Shown in pieces: positions 18,017 through 24,620 of a stretch of DNA of 24,815 nucleotides. Origin of the DNA: an uncultured Collinsella sp. (GTDB lineage: Bacteria; Actinomycetota; Coriobacteriia; Coriobacteriales; Coriobacteriaceae). The position numbers were made by a program, and so were the translations under genes. Where the stretch lies: positions 1 to 24,815 of the forward strand of contig USBA01000008.1 in NCBI GenBank assembly GCA_900552735.1, read 5' to 3'. The notes beneath the pieces were generated by a model. It saw only the letters and a list, made by a program, of their open reading frames with translations. It was not told the origin of the DNA and did no database searches. Numbering within the stretch: position 1 is the first letter of the stretch; every line of letters begins with the position of its first letter.

Positions 18017-19000
18017 ATGGACCAGGACAAGACGACCGTGATGGGCGGATATGGCTCCGCACAGGCTGGCGGCAGCGCCGATGCGACCCGCATTGTGTCG
18101 AACCCCGGCAATGCTGCCCCCGATACGACGCAGGCGTCCGCCGAACCCACACGAGTTATGGGCTATGGCGATACACCGCGGGATCCGTTTGATTATGCAC
18201 CGCAGGATCCGTATGGCAATGCGGCGCCGGACCCGTATGACAATGCGGCGGCAGGCGCTTATGACAACCTGCCGCAAAATCCCATTCCGCAGCCTCAGCA
18301 GACGACGTATATGCCGCGCACGGCGCAGGCCCAGCCTCGTTATGAGTCGCGCGATCCGTATGCGCGCCAGCCCTATCGCGAGTATCCCAAATCGATTCCG
18401 CAGTATGGTGAGGACGAGGAAGAGACGCCGTCGCGTTCGTCGAGCGTGATCAAGAAGATCCTCATTGTGTTGGCGATCTTTTTTGCGCTGTCGGTTGTGT
18501 TTGCCATCGTGACGGGCATGCTCAACAAGCGAGGTGCTACAACCAGCACGACGGCCGAGCAGACAGAGGTCGACCAGACAGGTGCAGTAGAGCTGACCGA
18601 TATCCCGGGACAGTACTGGTCCAACGCCAAGAAGCTCCTCAAGTCGCGCGGAGCCGACCTTTCGAACGCCGTGATTCTGACCGACGATGGCTCAACGCCC
18701 GTCATCGATTCCAACTGGGTTGTTACGAATGCCTACTATAACGACAACGGCAACCTGGAGATTCAGCTCACGCACAAGAACAGCTATGGCAACTCGTCCG
18801 GCGGCCAAAGCGGTACCGACAGCTCGAGCTCCAATACGCTGGAGGACTTGAGCAACAAGGCGCAGGAGTTGGGAGATAAGGCGCAAGAGCTGGGCGATAC
18901 GGCACAAAACCTGGGTGATACCGCGCAGAACTTGGGAGACATGGCGACGGATGCCTGGAACGCCCTACAAAACGGCATTTCGGGCGCACAGGGAAACTAG
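18017..19000 (+). CDS. single-pass membrane protein with PASTA-like outer domain and heptad repeats
   Basis: The start ATG follows GGAAAGGAAA (18001-18010); the product is 327 aa. Residues 1-145 are a low-complexity, Pro/Tyr/Asp-rich segment with DPY/DPF repeats and three similar Thr motifs (TTVMGGYG, TRIVSNPG, TRVMGYGD). A Lys-Lys-flanked membrane helix spans about 148-169 (ILIVLAIFFALSVVFAIVTG), so the N-terminus is likely cytoplasmic. Residues about 192-254 (IPGQYWSNAKKLLKSRGAD...LEIQLTHK) look like a PASTA or PASTA-like fold. The tail has a Ser/Gly linker and four heptads (KAQELGD twice, TAQNLGD twice, 281-308), probably a coiled coil. PASTA domains occur in cell-wall sensing kinases, but no kinase domain is present here. 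The Thr motifs could be kinase or FHA targets (inference). Function is not established. Confidence 0.8.
   Translation: MDQDKTTVMGGYGSAQAGGSADATRIVSNPGNAAPDTTQASAEPTRVMGYGDTPRDPFDYAPQDPYGNAAPDPYDNAAAGAYDNLPQNPIPQPQQTTYMPRTAQAQPRYESRDPYARQPYREYPKSIPQYGEDEEETPSRSSSVIKKILIVLAIFFALSVVFAIVTGMLNKRGATTSTTAEQTEVDQTGAVELTDIPGQYWSNAKKLLKSRGADLSNAVILTDDGSTPVIDSNWVVTNAYYNDNGNLEIQLTHKNSYGNSSGGQSGTDSSSSNTLEDLSNKAQELGDKAQELGDTAQNLGDTAQNLGDMATDAWNALQNGISGAQGN
18857..18940 (+). repeat. four tandem 21-bp units encoding heptads
   Basis: Four consecutive 21-nt units (18857, 18878, 18899, 18920) encode KAQELGD, KAQELGD, TAQNLGD and TAQNLGD. The units differ at third codon positions, so the protein repeat is old or under selection rather than a recent DNA duplication. 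Confidence 0.85.
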
Positions 19001-19034
19001 CGGCCGAGCGGCTAGAGCCTTAGCAGTGCAAACA

Positions 19035-19102
19035 AAAACGGGACGCAGGATCGCGTGACCGGGCGCATAGGCGCGTTGGTCGGCGGTCCTGCGTCCCGTT
19101 TT
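19035..19102. terminator. bidirectional terminator between convergent genes
   Basis: AAAACGGGACGCAGGA (19035-19050) and TCCTGCGTCCCGTTTT (19087-19102) are perfect 16-bp complements around a 36-nt loop with further internal pairing (GACC/GGTC). The terminal A/T runs give a T-run on both strands. It sits between the + strand membrane protein gene and the - strand cation transporter gene, 8 nt from the latter's stop codon. Confidence 0.9.
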
Positions 19103-19110
19103 GCTGTCGA

Positions 19111-20292
19111 TTACAGCTGCTCTGCCGGACGGTCGGGCGAGCTAAAGCCCGAGTCAAATGTGACGACGCATGATGCATCGGGCCTGCGCTCGTGCACGAT
19201 GCGCGTGACGAGCTCCAGCAGCTCCTCGTCGGATATGTCAAAGCCGTCGGGACGCACCAGGTCAAGCGAAACGAACCCGTCGTGCTCGTGCAGGTCGTGG
19301 ATGGAGAGCGCGGGGTCGATCTGCATGACGCCGCGCTTGACCCAGCCGCGTAGGTCGTCGCCGGTGGTGGCGATGGGGTCGCAGTGCAGCGTGATACCGA
19401 TGCCCATCTGCCGTTTGATATCGTGCTCGATGGTGTCCAAAATCTCGTGGTGCTCAAATGCGTCGCCCTCGCCGGGCATCTCCACGTGGGCGCTGGCAAA
19501 CTGACGACCGGGGCCGTAGTCGTGCACCATGAGGTCGTGTGTGCCCAAGACCTGGGGGTACGACATAATCCTGTCGCGGATTTCCTGGACGAGCTTGGGG
19601 TCGGGCGCTTGTCCTAACAGCGGGCTGATGGCGTCGCGCACCAGGCCCAGGCCGCTGATGCAGATGAAGATGCCCACACCCAGGCCTGCCCAGCCATCGA
19701 GGTCAAAGCCGGTCGTCTGCGAAATAAGCGCCGCCACCAGGACCGAGCCCGAGGTGATGACATCGTTTTTGGAGTCCTGCGCCGTGGCGATGAGCGTCTC
19801 CGAGTCGATGCGGTTGCCCAGCGTGCGGTTGAACGCGGCCATCCAGAGCTTAACGAGCATGGATGTAGCCAGTGCCGCAAGTGAAACGAGCGTGTAGGCG
19901 GTGGGGGAGGGCTTGATGATCTTGGTAACCGACTCCAGGATCAGGTTGATGCCGACAGCACAAACGAGGACGGCGACAACCAGACCGGCGAGGTATTCGT
20001 AGCGGCCGTGTCCATAGGGGTGACCTTCGTCCGCCGGGCGACTGGCAAGGCGGAATCCGAGCAGGCTCACGATGTTGCTCGAGGCGTCGGAGAGGTTGTT
20101 GAAGGCGTCGGCGATGAGCGAGACGGAGCCGGCGAGCAGGCCCGCGATGCCCTTGGCCAGGCACAGAGTAATGTTGAGGCCAATGCAGATGAGGCTTGCG
20201 GCGAAGCCCGCGTTGGTGCGGCAGGAGGTATCGACCGGCTCGCCCTCGCTGCCGGGAACAAGCGTATGTACCAGCCGATTTACAAATAGCAT
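19111..20292 (-). CDS. cation diffusion facilitator family transporter, probably Mn(II) efflux
   Basis: This is a proton-coupled divalent metal exporter of the CDF family in the cytoplasmic membrane. I start it at the ATG at 20292, which follows GAGGA with an 8-nt spacer; the ATG at 20313 is in frame but has no ribosome-binding site. The protein is 393 aa. Six membrane helices are predicted between about 28 and 222, with the signature LIADAFNNLSDASSN, then HPYGHGRYEYLA. The transport-site quartet reads N65/D69 in TM2 and D173/D177 (DSKND) in TM5, lacking the His usual in zinc exporters, which favours Mn(II). A cytoplasmic CDF C-domain spans about 231-308. An extra domain of about 80 residues follows (312-393) with IHDLHEHDGF (H332, H335, H337), possibly another metal-sensing site. 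It is divergent from the zinc-ribbon gene and convergent with the membrane protein gene. Confidence 0.93.
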   Translation of the reverse strand: MLFVNRLVHTLVPGSEGEPVDTSCRTNAGFAASLICIGLNITLCLAKGIAGLLAGSVSLIADAFNNLSDASSNIVSLLGFRLASRPADEGHPYGHGRYEYLAGLVVAVLVCAVGINLILESVTKIIKPSPTAYTLVSLAALATSMLVKLWMAAFNRTLGNRIDSETLIATAQDSKNDVITSGSVLVAALISQTTGFDLDGWAGLGVGIFICISGLGLVRDAISPLLGQAPDPKLVQEIRDRIMSYPQVLGTHDLMVHDYGPGRQFASAHVEMPGEGDAFEHHEILDTIEHDIKRQMGIGITLHCDPIATTGDDLRGWVKRGVMQIDPALSIHDLHEHDGFVSLDLVRPDGFDISDEELLELVTRIVHERRPDASCVVTFDSGFSSPDRPAEQL

Positions 20293-20509
20293 AGCGGTCG
20301 TCCTCACAATCATGTTTAAGGGGATAGTGTAGCTCGCGCGGGGGCGTCGTGCGCCGATGCTCAGAAAATGCAGCAATAGTCTGCCGGTGCTAACGAGCGA
20401 GCCTTCTCGTCTGCCTGGGTGGTCCATTTTGGGCCACATGGGTATGGGCATGTGCCTGTTTGCTCGACATACTTAACGTCGATAGCCCTGTGCAAAGGAG
20501 GACGTTTCC

Positions 20510-21847
20510 ATGGACGAGATGTTTGCCATTAAATGTCAAAACTGCGGCGGCCCTATGTACACACACCAAGCTAAGCGCAGCTTTGAGTGCGCTTATTGCG
20601 GTGCGGTCATTCCGTGGCAGGCGGACGCCGGAGAGCCCAAGAGCGCTTTGGGCATTCGCCATACGCCGTTGACGGTGGTGGATGGACTGCTCAAGCTCAC
20701 GCATGTGTCGCAACTCGAGCGCCCGGAGGACCCGGACTGGTATTTCTTCAATTCGCACTGGCGCAATCAGTCGGTCCTGGAACATCTGCTGTGGGAGGAT
20801 CGCGGCACGGCGCAAGAGTTCCAAGAGGCTACGCATGTGAGCATTCCTTGCCCCTTCTGCGGAGCGTCCTTTGAGGGCGAGTCAACGCAGCGTGTGTTTG
20901 AGTGCCCGTCCTGCGGCAACAAGATCGGCATTGCCGACCTACTCAAGCCCGGTACCTTCAGCAAGCGTCTGACCATGGGCGTGGGTGCGGAGTATGTGCC
21001 GGAGCAGGGTATTCCCTGCGAAATCTCACCGCAGCAGGCACGTGCCAACGCACTGCAGCTGGTGCGCCAGTACCCCGACGCCTTTGCCGGGCACGACGTG
21101 GAAGATGCGATCCAAAACGACATGATGCTCTTCTATTTCCCCATGGCGCTGGCGGACCTGCGCATGATGGCGTCCTTCCCGGTCAAGGGCCTGAGCAAGG
21201 AGACCCTGGTGTACTACGAGGTGCTCGACTGGGCGTATCCCAGGGCAAACTACCTGGACGTTCGCCTCCTGGGCATTTTGGAGCCGTGGGACTTTGCCAA
21301 GGTCGGTCCGTTCGATCCCGCCATGCAGGAAGGCGACTTTCGCGTCGTCTCCGTCGATGCGTCTACCAAGGACCAGGTGGTCATTGATAAGCTGGCGCTC
21401 GACGTTGCGGGCAACGACGCCGAGGCTGTACTGGGGCTCAATAAAAAGAGCATCCGCACCTGGGCGCGCAAGGCCCGCAAGCACAAGGACGGCCTGGTGA
21501 TGGTACCGGTCTACTTTGTCGATCGCCCAGCGACGGACAGCCGCGATGGCGAGCAGGTGCGCATTGCCGTAAACGGCCAGACGGGCCGCGCGGCCGCGGT
21601 GGTGTTTAGCGACAAGCGCGAGACGCATATTGTGGCGCCGCTCAGCCCGAGTCTGCATCTGTCCGGTGAGAGCACCGTGCACGCCACGCCCGTCGAGGTC
21701 AAATACGTTAAATCGCCCTTCCTCTACCAGATCGTGCGTAAGGGAGGCGGCGAGCAACCGCGCCAGGTGGCAGCGGTTGCCGAGGGTTCCTACCGAGAAG
21801 AAAAGCCCAAACGCAAGGGCTTGCTCGCTGCGATCTTTGGGAAGTAG
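20510..21847 (+). CDS. double zinc-ribbon protein of unknown function
   Basis: The ATG follows a near-perfect AAAGGAGG (20494-20501); the product is 445 aa. Two zinc ribbons are visible: C9-x2-C12 with C27-x2-C30, and C114-x2-C117 with C132-x2-C135. The C-terminal half has VPVYFVDRP...RIAVNGQTGRAAAV, a pattern found in TFIIB-type zinc-ribbon proteins that are often mis-annotated as PriA-like helicases. No helicase motifs are present here. There is no signal peptide; the C-terminus is basic (KPKRKGLLAAIFGK). It is probably a soluble or membrane-associated cytoplasmic protein. It looks monocistronic, and I cannot assign a reaction. Confidence 0.85.
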   Translation: MDEMFAIKCQNCGGPMYTHQAKRSFECAYCGAVIPWQADAGEPKSALGIRHTPLTVVDGLLKLTHVSQLERPEDPDWYFFNSHWRNQSVLEHLLWEDRGTAQEFQEATHVSIPCPFCGASFEGESTQRVFECPSCGNKIGIADLLKPGTFSKRLTMGVGAEYVPEQGIPCEISPQQARANALQLVRQYPDAFAGHDVEDAIQNDMMLFYFPMALADLRMMASFPVKGLSKETLVYYEVLDWAYPRANYLDVRLLGILEPWDFAKVGPFDPAMQEGDFRVVSVDASTKDQVVIDKLALDVAGNDAEAVLGLNKKSIRTWARKARKHKDGLVMVPVYFVDRPATDSRDGEQVRIAVNGQTGRAAAVVFSDKRETHIVAPLSPSLHLSGESTVHATPVEVKYVKSPFLYQIVRKGGGEQPRQVAAVAEGSYREEKPKRKGLLAAIFGK

Positions 21848-22000
21848 GGGAGTAGTGCCGGTCGGCGCTGCGATCCGATAGCTAGAGGAACGGGGCAGCT
21901 CGCAGGAGTGCGGACTGTCGTCTGATTGTTTGAGGGTGCCAGATGTAAATAATCGGTGGAGCGGCTGCAAAAGAGCCGTCTCGCTGGGTAAAATCAGGAT

Positions 22001-22092
22001 GTGCCGCGGAACCCGCTCCTCAGTCGGTCAACTTTGGAAGCGCGGGCAACGCAGGTACTATCGTCTAAAGGGCCGGGTGCGACCGGCCCTTT
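22001..22092 (+). ncRNA. possible small RNA of about 90 nt
   Basis: A -10-like TAAAAT (21989-21994) would start a transcript near 22001 that ends at the symmetrical hairpin 22067-22092. CCCGC (22012-22016) can pair with GCGGG (22042-22046) to make an internal stem. No -35 box is obvious, and a short open frame covers the same bases, so this is a candidate only. Confidence 0.25.
22067..22092. terminator. symmetrical terminator-like hairpin shared by convergent units
   Basis: AAAGGGCCGG (22067-22076) and CCGGCCCTTT (22083-22092) form a perfect 10-bp stem with a 6-nt loop. The stem ends in A3/T3 on both strands, so it could stop transcription from either side, with a short T-run. It lies 22 nt beyond the stop codon of the - strand peptide ORF. 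Confidence 0.6.
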
Positions 22093-22114
22093 GCATGACT
22101 CCCTTCGCTATCCG

Positions 22115-22207
22115 TTACTGCTTATATTCCCGCCAGATCGAGTAGAGGTTCCGGACGATGCCGGTTACATACATCGAGAGGCGCAGGATTTCAAGAAACA
22201 AGTTCAT
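22115..22207 (-). CDS. 30-aa hydrophobic/amphipathic peptide, possible small toxin or membrane peptide
   Basis: The short frame starts with ATG at 22207, preceded by GGGGTGA (22219-22213) at 5-nt spacing, and ends with TAA at 22115. The peptide begins MNLFLEILRLSMYVTGIVR and continues with NLYSIWREYKQ. It is rich in Leu/Ile/Tyr/Trp, with single charged residues spaced along a likely amphipathic helix and a basic/polar C-terminus. These are properties of type I toxin-like or other small membrane peptides. A -10-like TAGAAT (22273-22268) lies upstream and the hairpin at 22067-22092 downstream, giving a self-contained unit of about 200 nt. I do not recognise a family, and random occurrence of such a short frame cannot be excluded. 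Confidence 0.45.
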   Translation of the reverse strand: MNLFLEILRLSMYVTGIVRNLYSIWREYKQ

Positions 22208-22350
22208 AGGCTTCACCCCAATCGGAGATCGGAGCGTTGCCCGCAGGCGGATTCCGCGGCAGTCGTAATTCTACCTCACAGGCCGCGGCGGGAGACATCC
22301 TACCCGCCCCATGGCTTGGAGCAGTGTCGATCTAACGGGCAATCAAGCCT

Positions 22351-22572
22351 CTAGTTCTCTTTGAATTGAGCAAGCATCTGCCCGAAGAAGCTTAGTTCGG
22401 ATGGCTCATAAATGATCGAACCGCCGTCCGCGGTCCTGTAGACCCCGCAGGGGAGGTAACGCCCGTCGGGGAGGACATAGAGGCTGGCTTCCTCCTTCAG
22501 TCCTACTGGAAATAGCGGAATCCCGTTTTCGTCCACTTGGAACTCGTCTATATTTGCGATCTTTCTTTCCGT
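22351..22572 (-). CDS. small protein of about 73 aa lacking a standard start codon (possibly broken)
   Basis: The frame follows the ADP-ribosylglycohydrolase gene on the same strand. A perfect AGGAGG (22582-22577) lies 35 nt or less after that gene's stop, but the codon at the right distance is ACG (22572-22570), followed by GAA AGA AAG. No ATG, GTG or TTG lies in a usable position. The first in-frame GTG (22536) has no ribosome-binding site. The likely explanation is an ATG-to-ACG change, so translation is weak or lost. The visible protein (ERKIANIDEFQVDENGIPLF... to FGQMLAQFKEN) has an acidic start and short beta-like segments (ASLYVLPDGRYLPCGVYR). No family is recognised. It is probably in the operon of the upstream gene. 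Confidence 0.45.
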   Translation of the reverse strand, partial: TERKIANIDEFQVDENGIPLFPVGLKEEASLYVLPDGRYLPCGVYRTADGGSIIYEPSELSFFGQMLAQFKEN

Positions 22573-22607
22573 GGTGCCTCCTGGTCAGTTTCTATCGTAA
22601 GTGCGCC

Positions 22608-23525
22608 CTAAAACAAACACTGCTCTATCAGCTCTTTACCGCGCAAGGCGTCGGTCCACTCCTGCGGAATTGCGTCGATGCCGTATACCGTGCCGGCGAG
22701 GGCGCCGGCAACGGCTGCGGTGGTATCGGTGTCGTCGCCCAGGTTGACGGCGACAAGCACGCAATCTTCGTAGCTGGTAGTGTTGACGAAGCACCAGGTG
22801 GCTGCCTTAAGCGTGTCGCGCACGAAGCCACCTGACCTGATTTCCTGCTCAGGCACGCCTTTCAGATGGAGTGCCCGCGAGGGGAGCGCGCCGTTCATCA
22901 CATTCCTCATCAGCTCAACAAATATGATGCATGCATCGGTTGATGTTCTGTGGGCGTGCGTGATTGCCGAGACCTCGCGGATCTCGTTGTCCGTCGCATC
23001 GGTGAACGCTAGGGGAGCGATGCGCATGAGCGATCCGTTGCCGTTGTCGCGCTCGCCGGAGCCTCCTTTGCCGGTGTGCAAAGCGCGGGCGGTCGTGCCG
23101 CCGTAATCGAAAACGCCGTCGATCGTATACTCGCCACGGGCAATCCAGCGTACGAACTTGTCGCGCATGTCTGCGGTGTCGATGTGCCCGAGCTCCCTAA
23201 TCGAGTCACAGGTAGCAAGCGTCATGGACGTGTCATCGCTCCAGGTGCCGGCGGGCTGCCCATGCGTGCCGTAGCCGATCATGTCCGTGCATTTGAACGT
23301 GCCGCGGGGCCTAAACTCGTAAGGAACGCCCAGCGCGTCGCCGACGGCAAGCCCGTAAATGCAGCCGCGTAGCGCTGGTTTCGACGTATGCCCACGTTTC
23401 GTTGTAGGGGGCGCTGGCGAGATGAGCCGAAATCCCTCTGAATCGCTCTTGCGTCGTGCGGCCATGTCCTCGGCAGAACGCACTTTAGGTGCGCTTTCGG
23501 TGATGGCCTGATTGATGTCTGCCAT
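22608..23525 (-). CDS. ADP-ribosylglycohydrolase family protein (ARH/DraG type)
   Basis: Proteins of this family hydrolyse ADP-ribose from modified proteins, nucleic acids or small molecules using a binuclear metal site. The start at ATG 23525 follows GAGAGGTG; the product is 305 aa. After a variable N-terminus of about 50 residues, the core begins with LRGCIYGLAVGDALGVPYEF (52-71). The metal-binding motifs are TWSDDTSMTLA (D97, D98) and LGDDTDTTAAVAGALAG (D264, D265, D267, T268); GNGSLMRIAPLAF (162-174) is the conserved central segment. All the key residues are present, so it should be active. It lies between a broken HicB-like/HTH gene upstream and the start-less small ORF downstream, all on the - strand. 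No ADP-ribosyltransferase is visible, so its substrate is unknown. Confidence 0.9.
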   Translation of the reverse strand: MADINQAITESAPKVRSAEDMAARRKSDSEGFRLISPAPPTTKRGHTSKPALRGCIYGLAVGDALGVPYEFRPRGTFKCTDMIGYGTHGQPAGTWSDDTSMTLATCDSIRELGHIDTADMRDKFVRWIARGEYTIDGVFDYGGTTARALHTGKGGSGERDNGNGSLMRIAPLAFTDATDNEIREVSAITHAHRTSTDACIIFVELMRNVMNGALPSRALHLKGVPEQEIRSGGFVRDTLKAATWCFVNTTSYEDCVLVAVNLGDDTDTTAAVAGALAGTVYGIDAIPQEWTDALRGKELIEQCLF

Positions 23526-23585
23526 GGGAAACACCTCTCGTACTTTGGATTGAGGATGCGTGGCTACCTGCGGCAATGTGTTCAG

Positions 23586-23618
23586 CCCAATTCGGGACGC
23601 AGTGAGTCCCGAATTGGG
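23586..23618. repeat. 13-bp perfect palindrome
   Basis: CCCAATTCGGGAC (23586-23598) and GTCCCGAATTGGG (23606-23618) are exact reverse complements with a 7-nt loop. The element lies 61-93 nt upstream of the ADP-ribosylglycohydrolase start, on that gene's 5' side. No T-run follows on either strand. It could be an operator, a leader hairpin or a dispersed repeat. Confidence 0.8.
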
Positions 23619-23623
23619 AGAGC

Positions 23624-23642
23624 TTGTCAGCTAATCTGACAA
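23624..23642. promoter_or_regulatory. 7-bp palindrome, possible operator
   Basis: TTGTCAG (23624-23630) and CTGACAA (23636-23642) are perfect complements with a 5-bp centre, a typical shape for a dimeric regulator site. It is 5 nt from the larger palindrome at 23586 and lies just after the HicB-like/HTH gene, whose product could bind it (inference). Confidence 0.4.
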
Positions 23643-23660
23643 ATGAAAAAACCCGCAACG

Positions 23661-23682
23661 CTATTGCTTTATACAGCAATAG
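23661..23682 (-). repeat. 8-bp stem over the HicB-like gene's stop codon
   Basis: CTATTGCT (23661-23668) and AGCAATAG (23675-23682) pair exactly around the TAA stop region. On the - strand a T6 run (23650-23645) follows 10 nt later, so it could act as an imperfect terminator for the gene ending at 23669. Confidence 0.4.
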
Positions 23683-24122
23683 GGACCTCTTTTGGGCGCC
23701 CTGCCTTTGGAGCGTCGGCGAGTCGTGCCTCGATGGAAGATTTGGACACCATGCGCTTGGTGCCATCCTTCCATGAATCCAACAGTTCAGCATTTATAAG
23801 TTGCGATACTCTTGCCGAGCTAACGCCAAGCATGCGCGCAGCATCCGCTGCGTGGACGGAGGGGATATCGTTGAGTTCGCGACTGACGGCCACGGCGATA
23901 ATCTTGCCACCGCGCTGCGGCTCGTGGCCAAAGTTCGGCGCATGCATGGTCAACGCCGCCCATTAGGTGGTCATCGACCATGCATGCGAGAAAATCAGCG
24001 GCGCTTTCGACGGCGTCGTTTAGGTCGGATCCGAACGTTCCACCTCCGCTCAGCGAGCCACATGGCACAGCGTTGATAACGCCGTCCGAATCAAAGAACT
24101 CGAATTCCCATGCGTAAACCAG
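23669..24122 (-). pseudogene. HicB-like antitoxin with HTH domain, frameshifted
   Basis: The frame probably starts at CTG 24122, 6 nt after GAGGAGG (24135-24129), and reads VYAWEFEFFDSDGVINAVPC, then GGGTFGSDLNDAVESAADFLA, a HicB-like partial RNase-H fold. It then runs out of frame at about 23945. The continuing frame reads APNFGHEPQRGGKIIAVAVS, then an HTH (AARMLGVSSARVSQLINAELL) and a basic GRPKE tail. Removing one ATGC of the tandem ATGCATGC (+ strand 23940-23947) restores a continuous 149-aa protein through DHLMGGVDHAPNFGHEP. This makes a recent 4-bp duplication the likely cause. No HicA toxin is found next to it. An error in the sequence is an alternative. The CTG start is inferred from the ribosome-binding site. 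Confidence 0.65.
23940..23987. repeat. 12-bp inverted repeat at the frameshift site
   Basis: GCATGCATGGTC (23940-23951) and GACCATGCATGC (23976-23987) are exact reverse complements with a 24-nt loop. The left arm contains the ATGC duplication that breaks the HicB-like frame, and the right arm carries the same sequence in the intact part of the gene. Confidence 0.8.
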
Positions 24123-24280
24123 GAAAGACCTCCTCTAATGGCGAATAATACGAGGCGTACTCCTAGAAGCATTGCCAGTCGCATCGATGCGGCTAATCAT
24201 GCCTATCTTAAAGCCTCGCGCGGACTCGAATTTCAATGTCGCTTAGCGCCTTCGTGCAGGATTCCCGAAGTGACTAAAAT

Positions 24281-24595
24281 GTGACCATAGAGACAGTTTT
24301 AGCGAACCCCACGGCAGTGACGCGTATGGACAACAACACGCTGCTGTTCCAGGACAAAGGTTCGGGTAGGTTTAAAGACGTCAAGATCTACCCTAACCGC
24401 ATTGAGGTACTCAAGAAGGGCATTTTTGGCGGCAAGCACACCGAGATTGTCTACCTTAAGGACATCACGGGGGTCAGCAGGATCAAGGGTCGCGACGTTT
24501 TCCTACGTAACAGGCTGTTGACTGCCTGTGTCTTTAGTCTGAGCAGCCGCTCCCAAGCTCAGGAGTTCGTGAATGCGCTGAACATGGTGATGTAG
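24281..24595 (+). CDS. small PH-like domain protein
   Basis: The product is 104 aa if translation starts at GTG 24281; an ATG at 24326 would give 89 aa. Neither has a strong ribosome-binding site, so the start is uncertain. The segment NTLLFQDKGSGRFKDVKIYP, then IEVLKKGIFGGKHTEIVYLKD and ITGVSRIKGRDVFLRNRLL, resembles bacterial PH-like/DUF4429-type domains. These have a basic beta-sheet followed by a C-terminal helix (QAQEFVNALNMVM). There is no signal peptide or membrane segment. It is convergent with the surface-protein gene at the window end. Function is unknown; ligand or membrane binding is inference. Confidence 0.7.
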   Translation: MTIETVLANPTAVTRMDNNTLLFQDKGSGRFKDVKIYPNRIEVLKKGIFGGKHTEIVYLKDITGVSRIKGRDVFLRNRLLTACVFSLSSRSQAQEFVNALNMVM

Positions 24596-24620
24596 CCGAT
24601 AGCGGCGTTCGGGCCAAGGT

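Larger units (their letters stand above)
21989..22273. repeat. interrupted inverted repeat with matching promoter-like and leader blocks
   Basis: The + strand carries TAAAAT (21989-21994), TGCCGCGGAACCCGC (22002-22016) and GCGGGCAACGC (22042-22052). Read on the - strand, the same order appears: TAGAAT (22273-22268), TGCCGCGGAATCCGC (22261-22247) and GCGGGCAACGC (22244-22234). The 15-bp block has one mismatch and the 11-bp block is identical. The gap between blocks differs (25 versus 2 nt). The two arms face each other across the small peptide ORF and the hairpin at 22067. Confidence 0.8.

Noticed and set aside
21930..22145. A 71-codon + strand frame across the putative small RNA and hairpin
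   Set aside because: No good ribosome-binding site, very basic composition, and it runs through a perfect terminator-like stem and the opposite peptide ORF.
21848..22300. Possible tRNA or other structured RNA in the gene-poor gap
   Set aside because: I looked for a cloverleaf with a TTCGA-type T-arm and a CCA-bearing acceptor on both strands and found none.
22554..23372. + strand frames opposite the ADP-ribosylglycohydrolase gene
   Set aside because: The - strand protein has the complete family motifs; the + strand frames do not.
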